Positions 58,087 to 64,000 of a stretch of DNA of 64,000 bases are shown here, one piece after another. A program made the translations under genes and the position numbers. Source of the DNA: Serratia grimesii NBRC 13537 (GTDB lineage Bacteria > Pseudomonadota > Gammaproteobacteria > Enterobacterales > Enterobacteriaceae). Below the pieces are notes generated by a model, which was not told the DNA's origin, did no database searches, and saw only the letters and a program-made list of their open reading frames with translations. The stretch lies in contig NZ_BCTT01000003.1 in NCBI RefSeq assembly GCF_001590905.1, forward strand, positions 186,001 through 250,000, written 5' to 3'. Every line of letters starts with the position of its first letter. The stretch's first letter is position 1.

Positions 58087-58869
58087 ATGCTCACATTTGA
58101 CAGCGCGCAGTTTGGCGTCTGGCTAAGCCAATACTTCTGGCCATTGCTGCGTATTCTGGCGCTAATCAGCACCGCACCGGTATTCAGCGAAAAGCAAATC
58201 AGCAAGAAGGTCAAGGTTGGTCTGGGCGGGCTGATCGTCATACTGATTGCACCCGGGTTGCCCATCAGTACTGTCCCTATTTTCTCTGTAGCCGGATTGT
58301 GGCTGGCGGCTCAGCAAATACTGATCGGTGTAGCGCTGGGCCTGACGATGCAATTTGCCTTCGCGGCGATACGCTTGGCTGGCGAGGTGATCGGCATGCA
58401 GATGGGTCTGTCGTTCGCCACCTTCTTTGACCCCAGTGGCGGGCCGAATACGCCGGTCTTGGCGCGGCTACTCAACTTACTGGCCATGTTGCTGTTCCTC
58501 AGCTTCAACGGCCACCTGTGGTTGATTTCACTGTTAGTGGACAGTTTTCATACCCTGCCGATCCAGGCCGAGCCTTTGAATGGCAATGGATTTCTGGCGC
58601 TCACTCAGGTGGGCTCATTGATTTTCATCAATGGCATGATGCTGGCATTACCGCTGATTTGCCTGTTACTAACGCTGAACCTGGCACTTGGCCTGCTCAA
58701 TCGCATGACCCCTCAGCTGTCGGTGTTTGTTATCGGTTTCCCGGTCACCATGACGATTGGCATTATGACCATAGGCATGATGATGCCGATGTTAGCGCCA
58801 TTTTGTGAGCACCTTTTCGGCGAATTCTTTGATCGTCTGGCCGATGTTCTCAGCAACATGACGCCTTAA
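58087..58869 (+). CDS. fliR: Flagellar export gate protein FliR
   Basis: 260-residue polytopic export-gate subunit. Conserved blocks include [25 protein letters not shown] and [31 protein letters not shown]. Last gene of fliLMNOPQR; a GC-rich inverted repeat without a U-tract follows near 58884-58900. Confidence 0.96.
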   Translation: MLTFDSAQFGVWLSQYFWPLLRILALISTAPVFSEKQISKKVKVGLGGLIVILIAPGLPISTVPIFSVAGLWLAAQQILIGVALGLTMQFAFAAIRLAGEVIGMQMGLSFATFFDPSGGPNTPVLARLLNLLAMLLFLSFNGHLWLISLLVDSFHTLPIQAEPLNGNGFLALTQVGSLIFINGMMLALPLICLLLTLNLALGLLNRMTPQLSVFVIGFPVTMTIGIMTIGMMMPMLAPFCEHLFGEFFDRLADVLSNMTP

Positions 58870-59257
58870 CGTCATCCTACTTATGCGGCTTAACGGCCGC
58901 TCCTCTCCGAACAAACTGGCAGTAAATACCCTTTCTCGCTATAAAAAGTTGAAAAAAACAGATAAACACTATTTGGCTTCGATTATTTTTATTGCCTTGA
59001 ATAATAAAATACCCCCCTTAGAATGACCTTATTAAATATAAAGCCATCAGTAGAAAACCACCCTACCAATCCGTTAGCCATCACAGAATAAAATAAAGGA
59101 GTGAGATTAAATAAAAAAATCCACAGGGAAGTAAAAATAAAAATGGTATTCATCCAGCATCCACAAGGATAAAAATAGTCGCTCACCGGGGTCAGCCGGC
59201 GGGGCGGACGCATTTATTATCTGCGGTGTTTTTACCTCTACTCTCAGGAGCATAGAA
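58870..59257. other. Intergenic region downstream of fliR
   Basis: About 390 AT-rich bases. No rcsA follows fliR, unlike E. coli. No gene seen apart from the small ORF that starts at 59258. Confidence 0.45.
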
Positions 59258-59389
59258 ATGAAAGCGAAAACCAACAGAAGAGCACGTCGAGCTTTGGGCC
59301 TGGCACACTGGGCAACCAACCGAATTCAAATTGCACTCTGTCCATCAGCAAATGATGGGAAATGGAAAATGGTTAAAAAGAAAAAATAA
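59258..59389 (+). CDS. Small basic protein, hypothetical
   Basis: 43-residue ORF (MKAKTNRRARRALGLAHWAT... MVKKKK) with a strong AGGAG seven bases before the ATG. Very basic at both ends and without a membrane helix. Not recognised. It may be a genuine small protein that binds nucleic acid or membrane, by charge alone. Confidence 0.5.
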   Translation: MKAKTNRRARRALGLAHWATNRIQIALCPSANDGKWKMVKKKK

Positions 59390-59515
59390 CCCGGCAGCTA
59401 TAATTAATTATGGATATATAACATCTGTAATTATTCCTCAGTCCGCAATAAATACCTTGGCGTTTCCCAACGTTAAATAAGGCGGATGTGACACATCTAT
59501 TTTGTGTGTCTGTCG

Positions 59516-59570
59516 AAAAAAAGGCACGTCACTCAAACCTTAGTGGGGGAAAGAGTGACGTGCCAAAAAA
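59516..59570. terminator. Bidirectional terminator between the small ORF and flgL
   Basis: GGCACGTCACTC (59523-59534) and GAGTGACGTGCC (59553-59564) make a perfect 12-bp stem with an 18-base loop. It is bordered by A7 on the left and A6 on the right, giving a T-run after the stem on the minus strand. It ends flgL transcription. Confidence 0.85.
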
Positions 59571-59643
59571 GTGCGCCCGGTTTCAAGAATCCCCTTCCCC
59601 TGTGTTACAGCGATAAGGTCTTCTAAGCACACCCAAAGAGTGC

Positions 59644-59681
59644 CCCTTCGTCTCTCTAGCTTTAGCTTGAGAGACAAAGGG
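59644..59681 (-). repeat. Inverted repeat in the flgL 3' region
   Basis: CCCTT-C-GTCTCTC and GAGAGAC-A-AAGGG flank a 12-base spacer. It precedes the main terminator in the flgL transcript and may stabilise its 3' end. Confidence 0.5.
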
Positions 59682-59721
59682 TATGGTTGGTTCTCTACTT
59701 CAACGTGAAAAACGACGGGAA

Positions 59722-60681
59722 TTAGCGGTTCATTTGGAACAGCGACATACCCTGCATGTCGCCGAAGGTCTTGTATGATGCCTGCAACGCGGCCTGTTGC
59801 ATAAAGTAAGCTGAGATCGACTCAGCCAGATCCGCGTCCGTCAGTGCACTCATCTGAATTTGAGTGGACATGTCGCGCTCTTTACCGATGCTGTCCAACT
59901 GATCCATCTCTTGCAATTGGCTGCCCAGTTCGGCACGCACGCTAAGCACCTTATTGTAGGAGTTGTCCATGCCGCGGTTAGCCTTGGCCAGGGCATCGGT
60001 CACCTGTTGCTTGGTGGCATCGTCTGCGTCCTGCAGCGGTGTTTTTAACGCTTTCAATGCAATGTCGATGCTCTCGAAGACGTTGGAAACTGGCGCGCTG
60101 CCGTCCGGTTCAGGTTTCGGGTTACTGGTCAGCGACATGAACACCTCGTTACCAGGATGTCCGATGGTCATGGTACGGTTAGCGTCCACCTTCTGCTGGA
60201 CCGCCTTGTCGCCGCCTTTGTAGCTCACAGTGCCGCCTTCATCGACAAACGGCGCCTTGTCATTCACATAACCGCCGAACATGTAGTTGCCGTTGCCATC
60301 GGTGCTGTTGGCCTGATTGAGCAACTGATCTTTCAGTCCCTGCAATTGAGTAGCCAGTGAATCACGATCGTTATCGCTTTCGGTGCCGCCAGCGTTGACG
60401 ATCAACGATTTGATATCGGCGATAGTGGATGTGGCGCCAGCCAGCACGGTTTCTTCCATCGACACGTTCTGACGGGCAAAAGTGCGCGCCAGCGTATACT
60501 GGTTATTCTCAGCCTGGGACTGCGACAACATCACCGCCTGCGATGCCGCCAGCGGATCGTCGGATGGATTGATCACCCGTTTGCCCGTCGACAACTGTTC
60601 AGCAGCCTTCATAAACAGCGACTGGTTGCCAGTGATGCCGGACATGTTTTGTTGATACATCATGCTGGTACTCATGCGCAT
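59722..60681 (-). CDS. flgL: Flagellar hook-filament junction protein FlgL (HAP3)
   Basis: 319-residue junction protein. Flagellin-like termini: MRMSTSMMYQQNMSGITGNQSLFMKAAEQLSTGKRVINPSDDPLAASQAV and, at the end, DADLAESISAYFMQQAALQASYKTF. E. coli FlgL has 317 residues. GAGG precedes the ATG. Sixty bases after flgK. Confidence 0.96.
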   Translation of the reverse strand: MRMSTSMMYQQNMSGITGNQSLFMKAAEQLSTGKRVINPSDDPLAASQAVMLSQSQAENNQYTLARTFARQNVSMEETVLAGATSTIADIKSLIVNAGGTESDNDRDSLATQLQGLKDQLLNQANSTDGNGNYMFGGYVNDKAPFVDEGGTVSYKGGDKAVQQKVDANRTMTIGHPGNEVFMSLTSNPKPEPDGSAPVSNVFESIDIALKALKTPLQDADDATKQQVTDALAKANRGMDNSYNKVLSVRAELGSQLQEMDQLDSIGKERDMSTQIQMSALTDADLAESISAYFMQQAALQASYKTFGDMQGMSLFQMNR

Positions 60682-60741
60682 GCTGTAGGTTCCTCAAAAT
60701 GAGCGGCCGACCTCCGTGTCAGAGGCCGGACTGCGGTTAAA

Positions 60742-62388
60742 TCAACGGATGCTTAACAAGGTGTCAAACAGGGAGCTGGCGGTTTCAACCACCTTCGCGT
60801 TAGCCATGTAATATTGCTGGAAACGCAACAGCTCACCGTACTCTTCGTCCAGGTTGACGCCTGAAATCGACTGTTGTTGTCTGGCCAATTGCGTGACGAT
60901 GTTAGCCTGTGAGGTCGTCGCCACTTTGGCTGATGCGGTCTGGTTACCAATACTGCTGACCAAACCGGCGTAGGCGCCGCTAAAGGTCGCTTTACCGTCC
61001 ACCAACTTCTGGGTTTGCAGATCGATCAGTTTCGTGATGTTTTCATTGTTACCGCGGCCACTGCCTTCTTTATTGGAAGCAGCAATTTTTGAGGTGTCGG
61101 TAATGGCGACCTTCAGAGTCCCCGCTACATCACTCACCGGCTTCACGGTAAAGCTGTCTTTAGCCTTAGCGTTGCCGTCAATACCGACCTGCAACCCATC
61201 AAAGCTCAGCGTCGGCTTGCCATCGGCATCTGTGCCCGCAGTGGCATTGACCTTGACGTTGTCCGGCAAACGGCTCACCTGCCAATTGCTGCCGTCAAAC
61301 TCAACGCGATAATCATTAGCTTTCACTTTGCTGGTATCGGTGTAAGACACCGACAATGACGCATCACCGGTATTACGGGTGTTATCCACCACGCGGCCGC
61401 CGCCGAAGCTGAAGAAATCGGTACCGGCATCGTCATTCAGATCGAAACCTTCACGGTGCTGCTGGTTAAAGCTGTCCGCTAACGCCAGCGCAATTTGCCC
61501 CAGTTGATTACGGGCACCATCCAACGTTTCGCTGCGGAATTTGAGCACACCACTCAGGTTGCCACTGTTAATCTGGCTCTCAGGTACTTCAGTAGCGCCA
61601 TGGCCACGGTCATACCCCAGGGTCATGCGGGCAGGATCGCTGCTGGAAGGCACCGCCGCTACCTGGTAGGTGGTACTGCCTTGTACCAGTGTCAGGCCGT
61701 TGGCAAATGAAACCGTGTAGGCGTCGCCATCTTGCTGAGTCACTTGTACACCAACCACTTTATTCAGGTCCGTCACCAGTTGATCTCGCTGATCCAGCAA
61801 CGCATTCGGCTCGCCGCCGCTGCCACGCAGACGGGTAATCTCATCGTTCAGGTTAGCGATCTGCTGGCTGTAGCTGTTGATCTGCTGCGCGCTATCACTG
61901 ATCTGCTGATTAACACCACTGTCCATATCACGCAGATACTTGTCCGTGTTGTTGAACTGGTTAACCAGACCGTTGGCCTTGCCCAGCACGGTTTGACGCG
62001 ATGCATCGTCGCCAGGATGGCTGACGATATTTTGCAGGTTGGTGAAGAAGTCCTGCATGTTGGTCGACAAGGTGTTGGTTTTGCTCGCCAGCAAGTTGTC
62101 GATCTGTGAGATTTTATCGTAGTAAGTGCCCTGCGCTTCCGCATTGCTTTGCGCACTGCGCAGCTGATTAGTGATGAACTGGTTGTATTCGCGATTCACG
62201 CTGGTGACGGTCACGCCGTTGCCGATAAAACCGTTCATGGTGCTTAAGCCACCGTTCTGCGCCAGGATGGCAGTCTGGCGGTTATAGCCAACCACGTTGT
62301 AGTTGGAAATGTTGTTACTGACGGTACTGAGCGCCACCTGAGCCGCATTCAGCCCGCTCATCGCGGTATTGATTAAGCTATTGGACAT
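60742..62388 (-). CDS. flgK: Flagellar hook-filament junction protein FlgK (HAP1)
   Basis: 548-residue junction protein. The N-terminal rod/hook motif LINTAMSGLNAAQVALSTVSNNISN and C-terminal VNLDEEYGELLRFQQYYMANAKVVETASSLFDTLLSI are diagnostic. The length is as in E. coli (547). Preceded by a sigma-28 promoter. Confidence 0.97.
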   Translation of the reverse strand: MSNSLINTAMSGLNAAQVALSTVSNNISNYNVVGYNRQTAILAQNGGLSTMNGFIGNGVTVTSVNREYNQFITNQLRSAQSNAEAQGTYYDKISQIDNLLASKTNTLSTNMQDFFTNLQNIVSHPGDDASRQTVLGKANGLVNQFNNTDKYLRDMDSGVNQQISDSAQQINSYSQQIANLNDEITRLRGSGGEPNALLDQRDQLVTDLNKVVGVQVTQQDGDAYTVSFANGLTLVQGSTTYQVAAVPSSSDPARMTLGYDRGHGATEVPESQINSGNLSGVLKFRSETLDGARNQLGQIALALADSFNQQHREGFDLNDDAGTDFFSFGGGRVVDNTRNTGDASLSVSYTDTSKVKANDYRVEFDGSNWQVSRLPDNVKVNATAGTDADGKPTLSFDGLQVGIDGNAKAKDSFTVKPVSDVAGTLKVAITDTSKIAASNKEGSGRGNNENITKLIDLQTQKLVDGKATFSGAYAGLVSSIGNQTASAKVATTSQANIVTQLARQQQSISGVNLDEEYGELLRFQQYYMANAKVVETASSLFDTLLSIR

Positions 62389-62467
62389 AAGAATTCCTTT
62401 TGCTGCGGTGCCGGTGGCCCACAGGGTTCAATTAAGCTGCTGAGCCTTTTCGCTCAGCCTGTCTCGG

Positions 62468-62494
62468 TTATCGGCAAAAAACGGGGAAACTTGA
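62468..62494 (-). promoter_or_regulatory. Sigma-28 promoter of flgKL
   Basis: On the minus strand TCAA-N15-GCCGATAA: perfect -10 and spacing, one mismatch in the -35 TAAA. It lies 80 bases before flgK. Confidence 0.88.
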
Positions 62495-62591
62495 TAGGGA
62501 ATTGCTGGCCTTTATTCATGATTCATCACTTTCGCAAATTCCAAAATCATCAGCGTGCCAACAAAGCACTCCCCGGGAACTGGGCCAGCTA

Positions 62592-62619
62592 CATGACCGG
62601 GGGTGACACCCCGGCCATG
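62592..62619 (-). terminator. Hairpin downstream of flgJ
   Basis: CATGACCGGGG and CCCCGGCCATG pair with one internal mismatch around GTGACA. GC-rich and strong, but no U-run follows, so it may attenuate rather than stop read-through into flgKL. Confidence 0.45.
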
Positions 62620-62702
62620 TGGCCCGTAAGGGATCAGGCCCACAAAGGGGCCGAATAACAACAAACAGCTAACGGCGTAGTAACGTCAAGAATGAAAGGG
62701 GT

Positions 62703-63644
62703 TTAGAACAGATCCTTCAAGTCATGGGTGTAGGCTTTTATTACCTGTTCGCCCGTGTTTTTCATCTGCTGAATGACACTGACCAACTTGTTGGCATATT
62801 GTGGGTCAGTGGCGTACCCGGCCCGCTGCAACGCATGTGCCGCCTGTTCAGGACTGCGAGCGTTGGCCACATCGGCATAGCGCGGATTGTTGGTCAGCAG
62901 TTTGACGTAGTCGGCCATCGCCTCAACGTAAGACCCGTAAACGCGGAATTTCGCCTTGATTTTCTTCGCCGCCCCCTGTTCAAACTCGGTGGTGGTGATC
63001 TCGGTAACCGGGCCGTCCCAGTTGCCGCCCGCCTTAATACCGAACAGGTTATAACTCGGCGTCCCTTCGGCAGTCGGGATCTCGCGTTGACCCCAACCTG
63101 ACTCCAACGCTGCCTGCGCGACAATCAGCTGATGCGGAATGCCGCTCTGCTGGCTGGCGACACGCGCCGGGATCGACAGACGGGCAACAAAGTTGCCGTT
63201 ATTTAGCGTCAATGGCGCCGCCGAGGGTGCTTTCGGCACCGCACGGCGGATCATCTGCTCCAGCGCCTGATTTGGCAGCGTTTGCAGCACCTCATTGTCC
63301 AACGCCATCGGCGACAAGCCCGCAGTTTCACTCGGCACAGTATTGGCATTGCCCATCTGTTTGACCATCATGTCGGCCAGCCCGAGTCCTTTCTGCGACA
63401 TCTGCTGGGCGATCTGCTGGTCATACATTGAGGTGTAAAGCCGCGTTTGATCGCTGCTCAACACCCCGTCCTGCGGTAGTGCGGCGCGCATGCTCTTTAG
63501 CATCATCTGCACGAACATGCCTTCAACCTGCTGGGCCACCTGTTTCAGGTTACCTTGCGGATCCGCGGCCGCGTCACGCTTCAACCCATTTAGCGCCTGG
63601 GCGTCATAGGCCGCGCCCGACATCGCCATCAAATCACCGGCCAT
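62703..63644 (-). CDS. flgJ: Peptidoglycan hydrolase / rod assembly protein FlgJ
   Basis: 313-residue dual protein. The N-terminal rod-binding domain (about 1-100; VAQQVEGMFVQMMLKSMRAALP) is followed by a C-terminal beta-N-acetylglucosaminidase that opens the wall for the rod, with the catalytic Glu about 181 in AQAALESGWGQREI. The start overlaps the flgI stop (TGATG). Confidence 0.96.
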   Translation of the reverse strand: MAGDLMAMSGAAYDAQALNGLKRDAAADPQGNLKQVAQQVEGMFVQMMLKSMRAALPQDGVLSSDQTRLYTSMYDQQIAQQMSQKGLGLADMMVKQMGNANTVPSETAGLSPMALDNEVLQTLPNQALEQMIRRAVPKAPSAAPLTLNNGNFVARLSIPARVASQQSGIPHQLIVAQAALESGWGQREIPTAEGTPSYNLFGIKAGGNWDGPVTEITTTEFEQGAAKKIKAKFRVYGSYVEAMADYVKLLTNNPRYADVANARSPEQAAHALQRAGYATDPQYANKLVSVIQQMKNTGEQVIKAYTHDLKDLF

Positions 63645-64000
63645 CAGATAATTTCCAGCTTAGCGCGCAAGCAACCGGCACTTTGCATCGCCTGTAGGAT
63701 CGACATCAGATCGATCGGCGTGGCCCCCAGTGCATTCAGCGCACGGATCACGTTGTTCAGGTTGGCACTGGCATTAACCTTTTGCAGCGAGCCACCCTGC
63801 TGTTGTACGGAGATCTGGGTATTTGGCGTCACCACCGTCTGCCCGCCGCCAAACGGCGTCGTTGGCTGGCTGACGGTATTTTGTCGATCGACCACCACTG
63901 ACAAATTGCCCTGCGCTACAGCACAAGAATCCAGGATTACATCGCGATTCATCACGACCGAACCGGTTCGTGAATTGATTATCACCTTGGCGTCAATCGC
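63644..64000 (-). CDS. flgI: Flagellar P-ring protein FlgI (3' part, cut by window edge)
   Basis: The last 118 codons or so of flgI. The C-terminal sequence is family-typical ([30 protein letters not shown]..., [32 protein letters not shown]). It continues beyond base 64000 in the same frame (AIDAK precedes the first in-window Met), so the start is not visible. FlgI forms the periplasmic P ring around the rod. Confidence 0.95.
   Translation of the reverse strand, partial: AIDAKVIINSRTGSVVMNRDVILDSCAVAQGNLSVVVDRQNTVSQPTTPFGGGQTVVTPNTQISVQQQGGSLQKVNASANLNNVIRALNALGATPIDLMSILQAMQSAGCLRAKLEII

Larger units (their letters stand above)
59390..59721. other. Intergenic region with terminators downstream of flgL
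   Basis: About 330 bases between the small basic ORF and the convergent flgL gene. It holds two hairpins, listed separately. No further ORF. Confidence 0.5.
62389..62702. other. flgJ-flgK intergenic region
   Basis: About 314 bases. It contains the flgKL sigma-28 promoter and, nearer flgJ, a strong hairpin (62592-62619, CATG-A-CCGGGG / CCCCGG-C-CATG) that may end the upstream flg operon transcript. No ORF. Confidence 0.6.

Noticed and set aside
58884-58900. GCGGC/GCCGC repeat after fliR as a terminator
   Set aside because: Short stem and no T-run on either strand; too weak to call.
1-64000. tRNA, rRNA, CRISPR, prophage or toxin-antitoxin system
   Set aside because: I looked for clover-leaf sequences, regularly spaced repeats and phage or restriction genes and saw none; apart from the RAYT unit the window has no mobile element.

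Overview
The window looks like a chromosomal segment of an enterobacterium, most likely Serratia. The reasons are a 351-residue flagellin, clear Enterobacterales orthologues (NarXLK, ChaA/ChaC, PutAP, EfeUOB, YncD, TcyJLN/DcyD), LpxO, and a contiguous fliAZ-fliCDST-fliE-fliF..R-flgLKJI flagellar block. The species cannot be fixed by eye. No tRNA, rRNA, CRISPR array, prophage or complete insertion sequence was found. The only mobile-type gene is a REP-associated tyrosine transposase with its own REP palindromes.

Layout, left to right. (1) 1-6.3 kb: nitrate regulation. narK lies on the minus strand and is divergent from narX-narL, with a perfect FNR box between them. ychO (an inverse-autotransporter beta-barrel) runs convergently against narL and is preceded by a coupled 49-residue ORF. 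(2) 6.6-8.0 kb: an orphan type-IV prepilin peptidase and a secreted YbhB/YbcL (PEBP) protein. (3) 8.1-17.3 kb, all minus strand: an oligopeptide-type ABC importer (substrate-binding protein, two permeases, two ATPases, then a second substrate-binding protein), the CysB-family regulator Cbl, and the glutathione-degrading enzyme ChaC. I infer an organosulfur or thiol-peptide scavenging locus. (4) 17.6-24.7 kb: a siderophore-interacting protein, chaA, lpxO, phoH and the TonB-dependent receptor yncD. (5) 24.9-28.4 kb: the Fur-boxed efeUOB iron-import operon. (6) 28.4-34.8 kb: putP and putA around a shared control region with GTTGCA operator repeats; an unusual set of hairpins follows putP. (7) 34.8-35.5 kb: the REP/RAYT unit. 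(8) 35.5-40.3 kb: the cystine importer tcyN-tcyL-tcyJ and dcyD, next to fliZ and fliA. (9) 40.4-44.0 kb: fliC and fliDST, fired from two back-to-back sigma-28 promoters. (10) 44.1-47.4 kb: an accessory stretch inside the flagellar block with an AraC regulator, two tiny membrane-protein ORFs, a LysR regulator and a frameshifted azoreductase gene. (11) 47.4-64.0 kb: fliE, fliFGHIJ, fliK, fliLMNOPQR, a small basic ORF, flgL, flgK, flgJ and the 3' part of flgI, which is cut by the window edge.

How the parts work together: NarX/NarL/FNR switch on nitrate respiration and nitrate/nitrite exchange. EfeUOB, the siderophore-interacting protein and possibly YncD handle iron and cofactor acquisition. PutA represses and PutP feeds proline catabolism. 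The flagellar genes form a nearly complete export gate, basal body, hook-filament junction, filament and chaperone set, controlled by FliA and FliZ. The most speculative but interesting unit is the Cbl-linked ABC importer with two substrate-binding proteins whose promoters look like duplicated copies.
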